Source of the DNA: Sphingomonas hankookensis
GTDB taxonomy: Bacteria; Pseudomonadota; Alphaproteobacteria; Sphingomonadales; Sphingomonadaceae
Length of the DNA: 64,000 bases
NCBI RefSeq assembly: GCF_022664465.1
Contig: NZ_JAKREV010000003.1
Coordinates: 248,001 to 312,000 of the forward strand
Direction of reading: 5' to 3'
Below, one piece after another: positions 1 to 8,250 of this stretch. The notes below the pieces were generated by a model that saw only the letters and a program-made list of their open reading frames with translations, did not search any database and was not told the DNA's origin. Position 1 is the stretch's first letter, and the number at the start of each line of letters is the position of its first letter. The position numbers were made by a program, and so were the translations under genes.

Positions 1-706
1 CCAGCGCATGGAAGGCGGGGCCGTGGTGCATGTGTACCCGGTGCGCGACTTCATGCGCAACGGTCGCGCGACGGACAAAACCAGGGGCGAGGAGCAGCCG
101 CCAACTATAGCGGATCGTACCGGCGCCGCTGCAACTGCCCCATCGCGCTTTCGGGTCGCCGATCGCGACGTTGGTTACGGTGACGCCGGCTTTCGCGGCG
201 TAATGGGCTGTGTCTTCGGCAAGGAGGCGTAACGCCTCGCGCTTGAGCCAGCGTTCGATACGGGCGGGGAACTGGTCGATCGGGCCGCCGCAGGTGAGGA
301 GGTCTTCGTCCCCCCCCTCGCCACTGACGTCACCCCAGCGCAGGCTGGGGTCTCCCGGTAACGAAGCGCCCCTCCTCGCCGCAGGAGACCCCAGCCTGCG
401 CTGGGGTGACGGATCAAGTTGAATGTCGGGAACAAGCCGCACCGTCCGCGATGCGCCCTCCTGCCACACCAGCCGCACGGCACGATCCGCCACCGGCACC
501 GCCGCGCCGTCCACGAACGGCCGCCCCTGCGGCAACCGCGCCCGCTGCGCTGCGATCCACTCGGCCTTCTCGCCCGCCCACGCCACTGCCTTGGCCAGCG
601 CCATCCGCTTCGGCACGGTCAACCGCACCCGACCGGTCGCCGGATCGACCGACAACCGCGCGACCCGTGCGCGGGGGTGACGGACGACATCGACCCCGTC
701 GATCAC
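1..706 (-). CDS. YgjP-type (M48/DUF45) zinc metallopeptidase, partial at the left edge, with an in-frame palindromic insert
   Basis: The gene reads leftward from a GTG at 706 that overlaps the TGA of ycgN (GTGA) and runs off the window. About 235 codons are visible. The N-terminal half (VIDGVDVVRHPRARVARLSV) and the C-terminal half (WLKREALRLLAED, then KARWGSCSGAGTIRYSWRL and HEVAHRVHMHHGPAFH) match the YgjP/WLM-like zinc hydrolase layout. HExxH and the later His are the expected metal ligands. Between the halves, where the family has a variable linker, the frame crosses a palindromic repeat (329-410) without a stop. It encodes roughly SPQRRLGSPAARRGASLPGD and about seven more residues. I checked codon by codon that the frame is the same on both sides. 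Substrate is unknown; the family is only loosely linked to proteolysis. It is co-transcribed with SCO and ycgN. Confidence 0.8.
   Translation of the reverse strand, partial: MIDGVDVVRHPRARVARLSVDPATGRVRLTVPKRMALAKAVAWAGEKAEWIAAQRARLPQGRPFVDGAAVPVADRAVRLVWQEGASRTVRLVPDIQLDPSPQRRLGSPAARRGASLPGDPSLRWGDVSGEGGDEDLLTCGGPIDQFPARIERWLKREALRLLAEDTAHYAAKAGVTVTNVAIGDPKARWGSCSGAGTIRYSWRLLLAPGFVRRATVAHEVAHRVHMHHGPAFHAL
329..410. repeat. Palindromic repeat element inside a coding sequence (CCCCAGCG-CAGG-CTGGGG family)
   Basis: The two 27-bp arms (329-355 and 384-410) are exact reverse complements around a 28-bp loop. Each arm contains the smaller palindrome CCCCAGCGCAGGCTGGGG. Related elements lie between genes at 2408, 10855, 43093 and, as a half copy, 50646. 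This copy is unusual because it lies inside the reading frame of the metallopeptidase and leaves it open. Perfect arms suggest a recent insertion or purifying repair. Confidence 0.9.
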
Positions 707-1137
707 AGCGTCCGGTCGGTCAAATGATGTTCGAGGTCGCCGACATCGTTCTCCGACACGGTCCAGCCGCGCGTCGACTGGCCGGCGGCATGCACGCTCT
801 CCCGGTCGCCGCTGTTGAGATAATGCCAGTCGGGCAAGGGTTTGCCTTCGTTCCGCAACCGATAGGCGCAGGTCGAGGGCAGCCATTCGATGTCGCCGAC
901 GTTGCGCGCGTTCAGGCGTACGCATTCGGGCACATAGGCATGGCGGTGGCGATAGTCGCTACACTGGCCCATGCGACGGTCGAGCAGCTTGCACGCGACA
1001 TTGGTCGCGTGGATTTCTCCGCTATCCTCGTCCTCCAGCTTGTGCAGGCAGCATTTGCCGCAGCCGTCGCACAGCGCCTCCCACTGCGCACGATCGAGCG
1101 CAGCGAGCGGCAGCTCTTCCCAGAACCGCCCGCTCAC
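703..1137 (-). CDS. YcgN-family (UPF0260) cysteine-cluster protein
   Basis: This is a 144-residue protein with the cysteine pattern CDGCGKCCLHKLED followed by further Cys in NVACKLLDRRMGQC and PECVRL. That is the Fe-S/zinc-type cluster signature of the YcgN/YkgJ families. Molecular function is not established. I chose the GTG at 1137, which overlaps the SCO stop (GTGA) and gives the usual family start SGRFWEELPL; another GTG lies three codons upstream. It sits in a tightly overlapping leftward operon: SCO, ycgN, metallopeptidase. Confidence 0.85.
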   Translation of the reverse strand: MSGRFWEELPLAALDRAQWEALCDGCGKCCLHKLEDEDSGEIHATNVACKLLDRRMGQCSDYRHRHAYVPECVRLNARNVGDIEWLPSTCAYRLRNEGKPLPDWHYLNSGDRESVHAAGQSTRGWTVSENDVGDLEHHLTDRTL

Positions 1138-1727
1138 CGGACCCACTTCGCCAGCTCGGCGGCGACCGCCGGGCCGCCCTCGTCCTGCGGCAGCAGCGCG
1201 ACCGGCTGCCCCTTCGGGTCCATCAGGATCGCGGTGCGGCTATGGTCCATCAGATATTCGCTGGCGCCGGGCGACTGCTGCTTGGCATAGGTCACGCCGT
1301 ACGCGCGCGCGGCATCGGCGATCGCCTGCGCGCTGCCGGTCAGCCCGACCATACGCGGGTGAAAGGCGGCAACGAACTTGCCGACCACCGCCGGGGTGTC
1401 GCGTTCGGGATCGATGGTTACGAAGATCGGCACGACCTTCGCGCCCAGTTCGGGCGACTCGTCCTCGAACGCCTTCACCCCGGCCGCGATATTCTGCACA
1501 TCGACCGGGCAGACATCGGGGCAATAGGTATAGCCGAAATACATGATGCGCCATTTGCCGGCGAAATCGGTGTCGCGCACGACCTTGCCGGTGGAATCGG
1601 TCAGCACGAACGGCCCGCCGATGCGCGCACCGGCCAGCGGCGGCGCTGCGGGCGTTTCGGCCGATCCGCCGCATGCGGCAAGGGCCAGCGCAAGCGCCGG
1701 GAGAAGGATACGGGGGATGCTGTTCAT
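1134..1727 (-). CDS. SCO1/SenC family protein, lipoprotein
   Basis: A 197-residue thioredoxin-fold protein. The N-terminus (MNSIPRILLPALALALAACG) has a signal peptide with an LAAC lipobox, so it is probably tethered in the periplasm. The CPDVCP copper-binding Cys pair lies near residue 70, and the distal His is in DHSRTAILMD. SCO proteins deliver copper to the CuA site of cytochrome c oxidase or act as thiol oxidoreductases. I used the ATG at 1727 because the signal peptide starts there; a longer frame upstream adds no recognisable sequence. It is the first gene of a leftward operon. Confidence 0.9.
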   Translation of the reverse strand: MNSIPRILLPALALALAACGGSAETPAAPPLAGARIGGPFVLTDSTGKVVRDTDFAGKWRIMYFGYTYCPDVCPVDVQNIAAGVKAFEDESPELGAKVVPIFVTIDPERDTPAVVGKFVAAFHPRMVGLTGSAQAIADAARAYGVTYAKQQSPGASEYLMDHSRTAILMDPKGQPVALLPQDEGGPAVAAELAKWVR

Positions 1728-1797
1728 GGCGCTGCCAGCCATGATCTGATAGGCGATGCCTTGCAAGTCGCGTAACATCCCAGTGGAGCCCGTTCCC

Positions 1798-2394
1798 ATG
1801 CCCGCCATCCGCATCCTCCTCGCCGCCGCGCTGATGCTGCCCGCCGCCGCTGAGGCCCAGCAGATGTCGCCGGGCTACACGTTCCTGAAGGCGATCCGCG
1901 ACGAGGACGGCAACAAGGTCAACGATATCCTCGGCCAGCCGGGCCAGACGATCATCAATACCAAGGACCGTTCGACCGGCGAAAGCGCGCTGCACATCGT
2001 GGCGAAGAACGGCAATCTGACCTATCTGCGCTTCCTGCTCGCCAAGGGCGCCAACCCCAACATCCAGGACAATCGCGGCAATACCCCGGCGTTGCTGGCG
2101 GTGGAATCGGGATCGGTCGAGGCGATCCGTGCGCTGTCGGCACGCAAGGCGAATTTGAACCTCGGCAACAGCAGTGGCGAGACCCCGCTGATTCGTGCGG
2201 TGCAGCTGCGCAACCTCGACATGGTTCGCGAACTGGTCGCATCGGGCGCCAATCCCGACCAGGCCGACGTGATCGCCGGCCTGTCGGCGCGCGACTATGC
2301 CAAGCGCGATACGCGGACGCCGGTGCTGCTCAAGGCGCTGGACGATGCGCCAGCTGCCAAGCCCAAGGCGCCGGTCGCGGGTCCGCGGCTCTAA
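1798..2394 (+). CDS. Secreted ankyrin-repeat protein
   Basis: 198 residues. The signal peptide MPAIRILLAAALMLPAAAEA is followed by about four ankyrin repeats, with clear cores in GESALHIVAKNGNLTYLRFL, GNTPALLAVESGSVEAIRAL and GETPLIRAVQLRNLDMVREL. Ankyrin repeats mediate protein-protein contacts; the export signal implies a periplasmic partner. I chose the ATG at 1798 because it starts the signal peptide and has GGAG about 12 nt upstream. It is divergent from SCO, sharing a short promoter region (1728-1797). The partner is not identifiable from sequence. Confidence 0.85.
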   Translation: MPAIRILLAAALMLPAAAEAQQMSPGYTFLKAIRDEDGNKVNDILGQPGQTIINTKDRSTGESALHIVAKNGNLTYLRFLLAKGANPNIQDNRGNTPALLAVESGSVEAIRALSARKANLNLGNSSGETPLIRAVQLRNLDMVRELVASGANPDQADVIAGLSARDYAKRDTRTPVLLKALDDAPAAKPKAPVAGPRL

Positions 2395-2407
2395 ATCCCG
2401 GTCCGGA

Positions 2408-2479
2408 CGTCATCCCAGCGGGAGCTGGGATCGTACGGGACAAGAGCCGCGTGAGGCCCCAGCCTTCGCTGGGGCGACG
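2408..2479. repeat. Palindromic intergenic repeat, CCCCAGCG-type
   Basis: Imperfect inverted arms (cgtcatcccagcgggagctg near 2408 and gccccagccttcgctggggc near 2455), each with its own small palindrome. It lies 3' of the ankyrin gene and belongs to the same family as the element at 329-410. Confidence 0.8.
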
Positions 2480-2511
2480 TCCCGTTCGGATCGGTCGAAC
2501 ATCACGGACAT

Positions 2512-2603
2512 CCGTCATTCCCGCGGAGGCGGGAATCGATAGCCGCTGACGCTTATGCCGGATTCGCCACGTCAGCGCATAGGGACTCCCCCCTGCATGG
2601 AGT
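2512..2603. repeat. Palindromic intergenic repeat, ATTCCCGCG-type (degenerate)
   Basis: Begins gtcattcccgcggaggcggg and ends with a decayed complementary arm (ggactcccccctgcatggag). The inner arms are GCTGACG...CGTCAGC. It belongs to the second repeat family, seen also at 3516, 13041 and 56685. With the preceding element it fills most of the ankyrin-ssb intergenic space. Confidence 0.75.
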
Positions 2604-2648
2604 GATGGAGAGTAGCTATGCGGCGGGCCAACCCCGCCACACCCCAAA

Positions 2649-3218
2649 TCAGAACGGAACGTCGTCGTCGAGGTCCTCGCCGAAGCCGCCGCCGCCGAAA
2701 TTGCCGCCGCTCTTGTTGCCGCCCGAGTTGAACCCGCCGCCGCGCGAACCGCTGCCGCCGCCACTCTGACCACCGCCATAGCCGCCGCCACCCGAACCGC
2801 CGCCGAAATCGTCGCCGCCGCCAAAGTCGCTACCGCCGCGACCACCGCCGCCGCCCTGGCCGCCACCGGGGCCGTCGAGCATCGTCAGCACGCTGTTGAA
2901 GCCCTGCAGCACGATTTCGGTGCTGTACTTGTCCTGGCCCTGCTGATCCTGCCACTTCCGCGTCTGCAGCTGGCCTTCGATATAGACCTTCGAACCCTTG
3001 CGCAGAAACCGCTCGGCGACGTTGGCGAGGCCTTCGTTGAAGATCGCGACCGAATGCCATTCGGTCTTTTCCTTCTTCTCGCCGGTGTTGCGGTCCTTCC
3101 ACGACTCCGACGTCGCGATGCGCAGGTTCACGACCTTGCCGCCATTCTGGAACGACCGCGATTCCGGGTCGCGGCCCAGATTGCCCACGAGGATGACTTT
3201 ATTGACGCTGCCGGCCAT
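2649..3218 (-). CDS. ssb: Single-stranded DNA-binding protein
   Basis: 189 residues. The OB-fold (about residues 4-110) starts [19 protein letters not shown] and includes [16 protein letters not shown] and [21 protein letters not shown] glycine-rich disordered linker (about 117-178) follows. The acidic tip ends DDDVPF, the standard docking motif for SSB partner proteins. SSB coats single-stranded DNA in replication and repair as a tetramer. Length and layout are normal for alphaproteobacteria. It is divergent from the small DUF4169 gene. Confidence 0.97.
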   Translation of the reverse strand: MAGSVNKVILVGNLGRDPESRSFQNGGKVVNLRIATSESWKDRNTGEKKEKTEWHSVAIFNEGLANVAERFLRKGSKVYIEGQLQTRKWQDQQGQDKYSTEIVLQGFNSVLTMLDGPGGGQGGGGGRGGSDFGGGDDFGGGSGGGGYGGGQSGGGSGSRGGGFNSGGNKSGGNFGGGGFGEDLDDDVPF

Positions 3219-3318
3219 GGCGCAGTTCTCCGAGAAAGATATAGCTCGGCTTCCTATGCCAGCGCGCGGCGCGACGCCAGAGGTTGCCGAAGCGGGGACA
3301 GGCGTTCATCGTACCGCG

Positions 3319-3495
3319 ATGGGCGACGTCATCAACCTCAACCGCTTTCGTAAAGGTCGCGACAAGGGCGCCCGTGCGCAGGAGGCCGACGCCAACCGCC
3401 GCAAGTTCGGCCGGACCAAGGCGGAAAGGACGGCCGAGGAGCAGGACGAGGCGCGGCACAAGGCGCTGCTCGACGGGGCGAAGCGCGAGGACTAG
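3319..3495 (+). CDS. DUF4169 family small protein
   Basis: 58 residues, starting MGDVINLNRFRKGRDKGARA and very rich in Lys, Arg, Glu and Ala. The N-terminal INLNRFRK motif followed by a charged helix is the DUF4169 signature. There is no signal peptide or membrane segment, so it should be cytoplasmic and mostly helical. Function unknown. It starts about 100 bp from divergent ssb and is followed by a palindromic repeat. Confidence 0.75.
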   Translation: MGDVINLNRFRKGRDKGARAQEADANRRKFGRTKAERTAEEQDEARHKALLDGAKRED

Positions 3496-3515
3496 CGCCG
3501 GCCGGGCAACGCTCG

Positions 3516-3612
3516 TCATTCCCGCGAAGGCGGTAGTCCATTGCCGCTGACGGTCCTGATAGAGCCGCTATCGCTGCGTCTATGGACTCCCACCTTCGCC
3601 GGAGTGACGATG
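3516..3612. repeat. Palindromic intergenic repeat, ATTCCCGCG-type
   Basis: Left arm cgtcattcccgcgaaggcgg, right arm actcccaccttcgccggagtgacg, with the inner segment CCATTGCCGCTGACGG facing a TGCGTCTATGG-like sequence. It lies between convergent DUF4169 and feoB and may form a hairpin at both 3' ends. Confidence 0.8.
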
Positions 3613-3627
3613 CGGTCGGCGGCGTCC

Positions 3628-5481
3628 CTACCCCAGCCCGAAGGCGACCGCCGTCCAATAGGTCGCGCCTGCCGCAATATAGGCCAGCGCGAACAGATAG
3701 CCGATCATCACCAGCGGCCATTTCCAGCCATTGGTCTCCCGCCGGGCCACCGCGATCGTCGACAGGCACTGCGGCGCGAACACGAACCATGCGAGGAAGG
3801 CGAGTGCGGTGGCGAGGCTCCACCGGCCGGCCAGTCGCCCGCCCAGTTCCTGCGCACCCTGTTCCTCGTCGGCGGCATCGATCGCATAAACGGTCTGCAG
3901 CGCCGACACCGCGACCTCGCGCGCCGCCATCGCCGGGATCACCGCCAGCGACATTTCGTGGTTGAAGCCGATCGGCCTGAGCACGACCTCCAGCCCCGAC
4001 GCGATGCGCCCGGCGATCGAATATTCCGACTGCTTCACCCCGGCCGGCGCGACCGGATAGGAGGTGAGCAGCCACAGCGCGACCGTCACCTGCAGGATGA
4101 TCGTGCCCGCGCGGCGCAGGAAGACATAGGCGCGCTGCCACAACCCGATCGCGATGTCGCGGATCGACGGCAGCTGATAGCGCGGCATTTCCATCAGGAA
4201 CCCGCCGCCCACGCCCTTGGTCGCGGTCCGACGCAGCACGAACGCCGCCAGCACCGCACCGATGATCCCGGTCAGGTACAGCACCAGCAGCACCAGCCCC
4301 TGCAACCCGATCCCCGGCAGCACCTGTCGCGCCGGAATGAACGCGCCGATGATGACGGCATAGACGGGCAGTCGCGCCGAACAGGTCATCAGCGGCGCGA
4401 TCAGGATCGTGGTCAGCCGTTCCTTGGGATCGTCGATCGACCGCGTCGCCATGATGCCGGGAATAGCGCAGGCGAACGACGACAGCAGCGGAATGAACGC
4501 CCGGCCCGACAGGCCGACGCCGCTCATCAACCGGTCCATCAGGAACGCGGCGCGCACCATATAGCCCGACGCCTCGAGCAGCAGGATGAACACGAACAGG
4601 ATCAGGATCTGCGGCAGGAACACCACCACCGATCCGACGCCGTTGATGACGCCCTGTACCAGCAGATCGCGCAGGAACCCGCCGGGCAGGGTCGCGACCG
4701 CGGTGTCGGCGAGCCAGCCCTGCGCGCCCTCGATCCAGCCGATCGGCGCTTCGGACCAGCTGAACACCGCCTGGAACATTACGAACAGGATGACGAGCAG
4801 CAGGATCGGGCCGATCACGGGATGCAGCGCCACCCGGTCGAGCCCGCGCGTAACGGCCCGCATCCGCGGCTGTTCGACGGTCGCGGCGCGTGAAATCCGC
4901 CGCGCCTCGCGCTGAAAATGGCGGATATCGGTTTCGACCGAGTCGGCCGGTGCCGTTCGCGGCGCGGTGGCGAGGATGCCGGCCAGCGCGGCGCGCAGTT
5001 CGTCCAGCCCGCGCTTGCGCACCGCCACCGTCGCGACGACGGGGATGCCCAGTTCGGCGGACAGCGCATCGAGGTCGATCTTCAACCCGTCGCGCGTCGC
5101 CATGTCGATCATGTTAAGCGCGAGCACCATCGGCCGCCCCAGTGATTGAAGCTGCAGGACGAAGCGCAGGTGGTTGTCGAGATTGGTGGCGTCGGCCACG
5201 ACGATCATCGCATCGGGCACCCGCTCGCCGCTCTGCCGCCCCAGCACCACGTCGCGCGTGACCGCTTCGTCGGGGCTGGACGGATCGAGACTGTAGGTGC
5301 CGGGCAGGTCGACCAGCTCGACCGGACGCCCGTCGTTGAGCGCGAGGCGGCCCGAATGGCGCTCCACCGTCACGCCGGGATAATTGCCGACCTTCTGCCG
5401 TGCGCCGGTCAGCGCGTTGAACAGCGCGGTCTTGCCGGCATTGGGATTGCCGACCAGCGCAACCAGAGGTGCGGGGTTCAC
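3628..5481 (-). CDS. feoB: Ferrous iron transporter FeoB
   Basis: 617 residues; inner-membrane Fe(II) uptake GTPase. The N-terminal G domain shows G1 GNPNAGKTALFN, G2 NYPGVTVE, G3 DLPGTYSL and G4 LNMIDM (the usual FeoB variant of NKxD). The C-terminal part holds two gate-type regions (SGRAFIPLLSSFACAIPGIM and the later MSLAVIPAMAAREVAV) among about eight to ten membrane helices. It is shorter than the enterobacterial protein (about 770), as usual in alphaproteobacteria. It follows feoA with a 14-bp gap, so the two form an operon. No feoC was seen. Confidence 0.96.
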   Translation of the reverse strand: MNPAPLVALVGNPNAGKTALFNALTGARQKVGNYPGVTVERHSGRLALNDGRPVELVDLPGTYSLDPSSPDEAVTRDVVLGRQSGERVPDAMIVVADATNLDNHLRFVLQLQSLGRPMVLALNMIDMATRDGLKIDLDALSAELGIPVVATVAVRKRGLDELRAALAGILATAPRTAPADSVETDIRHFQREARRISRAATVEQPRMRAVTRGLDRVALHPVIGPILLLVILFVMFQAVFSWSEAPIGWIEGAQGWLADTAVATLPGGFLRDLLVQGVINGVGSVVVFLPQILILFVFILLLEASGYMVRAAFLMDRLMSGVGLSGRAFIPLLSSFACAIPGIMATRSIDDPKERLTTILIAPLMTCSARLPVYAVIIGAFIPARQVLPGIGLQGLVLLVLYLTGIIGAVLAAFVLRRTATKGVGGGFLMEMPRYQLPSIRDIAIGLWQRAYVFLRRAGTIILQVTVALWLLTSYPVAPAGVKQSEYSIAGRIASGLEVVLRPIGFNHEMSLAVIPAMAAREVAVSALQTVYAIDAADEEQGAQELGGRLAGRWSLATALAFLAWFVFAPQCLSTIAVARRETNGWKWPLVMIGYLFALAYIAAGATYWTAVAFGLG

Positions 5482-5495
5482 GTGAAGGTCAGCCG

Positions 5496-5753
5496 TCAGC
5501 CCGCCAGCGGCGCGACACGGATCGCGCCCGCGACATGCGCCCGCAGCGCCACCGTCATCCGCCCGATCCGGCAGGCCAGCGGACCGCCGCCCAGCATCGC
5601 GCGGTGCAGCAATTCGATATCGACGCCCTCATCCAGTCCGAATTCGCGCAACCGGCGCGCTTCGGACGGCGACATGCGGTCCCATTCGACCGACGCGACC
5701 GTCGCCCGGCAGGTGCGGGGCAGCTGGGTAAGGTGCAGGTTGGGCGACAACAT
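5496..5753 (-). CDS. feoA: FeoA family protein
   Basis: 85 residues with an SH3-like FeoA fold: LPRTCRATVASVEWD, then REFGLDEGVDIELLHRAMLG and VALRAHVAGAIRV. It supports FeoB-mediated ferrous iron uptake, probably by contacting FeoB at the cytoplasmic face. The ATG at 5753 has no obvious Shine-Dalgarno; a dyad-rich AT patch lies directly on it (see 5753-5769). An internal ATG would remove the first beta strand, so the longer form is preferred. Confidence 0.93.
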   Translation of the reverse strand: MLSPNLHLTQLPRTCRATVASVEWDRMSPSEARRLREFGLDEGVDIELLHRAMLGGGPLACRIGRMTVALRAHVAGAIRVAPLAG

Positions 5754-5769
5754 TGCGACTAATTAGCAA
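5753..5769. promoter_or_regulatory. Dyad upstream of feoA, candidate iron-regulator (Fur-like) operator
   Basis: TTGCGACTAATTAGCAA has TTGC...GCAA ends and a perfect CTAATTAG core in an otherwise GC-rich context. It touches the feoA start codon. Iron-dependent Fur control of feoAB is well known; assigning this site to Fur is inference from position and symmetry. Confidence 0.4.
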
Positions 5770-5814
5770 TAAGCCCGTGTCTTGGGAAGCGGATTCTTTG
5801 CTCGCTGCGACGGA

Positions 5815-6501
5815 CTATACCGCCGGGTAGCGCAACCGGCCGATGAAGCGCGACAGGCTCAACCGCCGCTCCGGATCGCGCGACGTGAGGATGCGGCCCT
5901 TGAACTTTTCGAAGCGCATGATGCCGTCGATCCGTCGCGACAGGAACGCGCGGGTATCGGTATGGCCGCCGCTCTCGTCGTCGAGGAACACCGCGATCGT
6001 CGCGGCATAGACCGCGCCGAGCATCGCCCGCTTGGTATAATGGTTGTAATCGGTCGCGCTATCGCCGGCCAGCCGCCACATCAGGTCGACGGTGCGCCAG
6101 CCCAGCCGCGTCGCGCGCGCGACATTCTGCGGCATGGCAAGGATCGCCAGTGCGCGGCGCAACGCCTCGCGCTCGCCCGCCACCGCCGCCAGCCGTGCCT
6201 CGACCAGCGCGGTGATGCGCTCGCGAATCTTCATTGCCGACAACCGCTCGGCCGGCAGCGCCGCGATCATCTGCCGGTCGACCTCGGCGAACCACGCATC
6301 GATCATGTCGACCGCGCCACTGGCAAAGGCCAGCCGCGCGACGTCGGCGTCCGCGCCGAAGGTCTGCGCCGCCGCCTCGACCGCCTTGTCGCTCCAACCG
6401 TCGAATGCGGCATTGGCGGCGACCAGCGGCGCCAGTGCGGCGCGCAGTTCGTCGAGCGTCAGGTCGGCAGGTGCCAGCGGGGCCATCGCGTCCTCCATCA
6501 T
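5815..6501 (-). CDS. COQ9 family protein (ubiquinone biosynthesis accessory factor)
   Basis: 228 residues. The TetR-like helical fold of COQ9 is recognisable by its conserved core WRTVDLMWRLAGDSATDYNH and YTKRAMLGAVYAATIAVFLDD, followed by a C-terminal basic amphipathic tail (LSRFIGRLRYP). In mitochondria COQ9 binds lipid and partners COQ7 in ubiquinone hydroxylation; the bacterial role is inferred from homology. It is divergent from the glutaredoxin gene across a 100-bp region. Confidence 0.88.
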   Translation of the reverse strand: MMEDAMAPLAPADLTLDELRAALAPLVAANAAFDGWSDKAVEAAAQTFGADADVARLAFASGAVDMIDAWFAEVDRQMIAALPAERLSAMKIRERITALVEARLAAVAGEREALRRALAILAMPQNVARATRLGWRTVDLMWRLAGDSATDYNHYTKRAMLGAVYAATIAVFLDDESGGHTDTRAFLSRRIDGIMRFEKFKGRILTSRDPERRLSLSRFIGRLRYPAV

Positions 6502-6602
6502 GCATTCCTAGCTAGGGTGCAGAGGAGGGAACGGCAACAGCGGAACCCGCGCCCGTCCGGTACGCTATGCCGGATGAACCCGCACCAGAAAGGAACGCCG
6601 TG

Positions 6603-6851
6603 ATGTCGGATGCCCGCGAAGCCACGCTGTATCGCATGGTCCTGCCCGACCACACCTGCCCGTTCGGGGTGAAGGCCAAGCAGTTGCTGCAATCGGCAGG
6701 ATATACGGTGGACGACCATATCCTGCGCAGCCGCGAAGAGGTCGATGCGTTCAAGGCGGAACAGGGCGTCGACACCACGCCGCAGGTGTTCATCGACGGC
6801 GAACGGATCGGCGGCAGCGACGATGTGGAGCGCTACCTCGCCCGGCAATGA
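6603..6851 (+). CDS. Glutaredoxin-like protein, CPFG active site
   Basis: 82 residues. The active-site region THTCP-type (DHTCPFGVKAKQLL) has a single Cys (CPFG) instead of CPYC. The glutathione-binding elements TTPQVFIDGERIGGSDDVERYL are intact. It is therefore probably a monothiol-type or transferase-like glutaredoxin. I chose the ATG at 6603, which has AGAAAGGA about 9 nt upstream, over an upstream in-frame ATG lacking such a site. It precedes the aminotransferase by 112 bp. Confidence 0.88.
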   Translation: MSDAREATLYRMVLPDHTCPFGVKAKQLLQSAGYTVDDHILRSREEVDAFKAEQGVDTTPQVFIDGERIGGSDDVERYLARQ

Positions 6852-6963
6852 CGGCAGACGTCGCGACCGGCCTCTCTCCGCAAGCCTCTCACCCGAAGAT
6901 AGCGTTTGGCCTGCCTGGCGATCGGCCTATAGGCGGGCCTCTACGCCGTACCGGGGAGTTTTC

Positions 6964-8154
6964 ATGCCGTTCCGTTCGCTGGTCGCCCAGCCCGCCGACT
7001 CGTTGCTTCGCCTGATCGGGGCGTTCCGCGCCGATCCCCGTCCGCACAAGATCGATTTGGGGGTCGGCGTGTTCCGCGACGATCACGGCCATACCCCGGT
7101 GATGCAGGCGGTGAAGCAGGCGGAAATGCGCCTGATCGCGACGCAGGACAGCAAGGCGTATCTGGGGCCGGAGGGCGACAAGGGCTTCGTCGCGCTGCTC
7201 GAACCCTTGGTGTTCGGTCGCGGCTTTCCGGCCGAGCGCCGCTGCGGGTTGCAGACGCCGGGCGGCACCGGCGCGCTGCGGCTGGGCGCCGAGCTGCTGG
7301 CGAAGGCCGGGGTGCGTCGCATCCTGGTCGGCCAGCCGAGCTGGGCCAATCACGCACCCGTCTTTGCCGCCGCCGGCATCGTCGTCGTGCCTCATGCGAT
7401 GTTCGACACCGCCGCACAGACGATCGACCTGCCCGCGATCCGTGCCGCGATCGGCCAAGCCGAGGCAGGCGACGCGATCCTGCTCCACGGTTGCTGCCAC
7501 AACCCGATGGGGATCGATCCGACCGCCGACGACTGGCGCGCGATCGCCGCCGCCATCGCCGACAGCCGGCTCGTGCCGTTCATCGACCTCGCCTATCAGG
7601 GGCTGGGCGACGATATGGAGAGCGACGCGGCGGGCACGCGTATCGTGCTCGACGCGGTGCCGTTCGGCCTCGTCGCCTATTCGTGCGACAAGAATTTCGG
7701 GCTGTACCGCGAACGGACCGGCGCGCTGTGGGCGACCGCCCCCGACGACGACGCACGCGAGATCGTGCTGTCGAACCTGCTGGCGCTGGCGCGCGCCAAC
7801 TGGTCGATGCCGCCCGACCATGGTGCTGCGGCGGTACGGATCGTGCTGGAGGACGAACGCCTTGCCGCCGACTGGCGCGGCGAGCTCGACGCGCTGCGCA
7901 CCCGGTTGCAGCGGCTGCGCGGCGAACTGGCGGCGCTGGGGCAGGTCGGATCGGTCGATCTCGCGCCGCTGGCCAAGGGCAAGGGCATGTTCGCCACGCT
8001 GCCGCTGAACCCGGCGCAGATCGAATGGCTGCGCGCGACGCACGGCATCTACATGGCGGGGTCCGGCCGGATCAACATCGCCGGTTTCGCGCCGGGCGAC
8101 ATCGCGCGCTTCGGCGAGGCGCTGGTCGATCTGGGCCGCGCCGGTATCGCCTGA
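6964..8154 (+). CDS. Aromatic amino acid / aspartate aminotransferase (class I)
   Basis: 396 residues; PLP-dependent fold-type I enzyme of the AspC/TyrB subgroup. It begins MPFRSLVAQPADSLLRLIGA and contains KIDLGVGVFRDDHGHTPVM and LHGCCHNPMGIDPT. The Schiff-base Lys lies in SCDKNFGLYRERTGALW and the carboxylate-binding Arg in SGRINIAGF. Likely reaction: transamination of tyrosine/phenylalanine or aspartate with 2-oxoglutarate. The chosen ATG has GGGGAG five nt upstream. A hairpin at 8191-8214 follows. Confidence 0.9.
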   Translation: MPFRSLVAQPADSLLRLIGAFRADPRPHKIDLGVGVFRDDHGHTPVMQAVKQAEMRLIATQDSKAYLGPEGDKGFVALLEPLVFGRGFPAERRCGLQTPGGTGALRLGAELLAKAGVRRILVGQPSWANHAPVFAAAGIVVVPHAMFDTAAQTIDLPAIRAAIGQAEAGDAILLHGCCHNPMGIDPTADDWRAIAAAIADSRLVPFIDLAYQGLGDDMESDAAGTRIVLDAVPFGLVAYSCDKNFGLYRERTGALWATAPDDDAREIVLSNLLALARANWSMPPDHGAAAVRIVLEDERLAADWRGELDALRTRLQRLRGELAALGQVGSVDLAPLAKGKGMFATLPLNPAQIEWLRATHGIYMAGSGRINIAGFAPGDIARFGEALVDLGRAGIA

Positions 8155-8190
8155 CGATCGATCCGAAGCGGCGCTTTCCGTAGTGCGAAA

Positions 8191-8214
8191 GACCGTTGCG
8201 GAGCGGCAACGGTC
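8191..8214 (+). terminator. Stem-loop 3' of the aminotransferase
   Basis: GACCGTTGC pairs perfectly with GCAACGGTC over a short loop, 36 bp past the stop. There is no T-run, so it is either a Rho-type 3' end or a leader hairpin for the next gene. Confidence 0.45.
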
Positions 8215-8250
8215 GCGATAGCCTGTCCGGACCATAAGCTGGGGGGCTGT

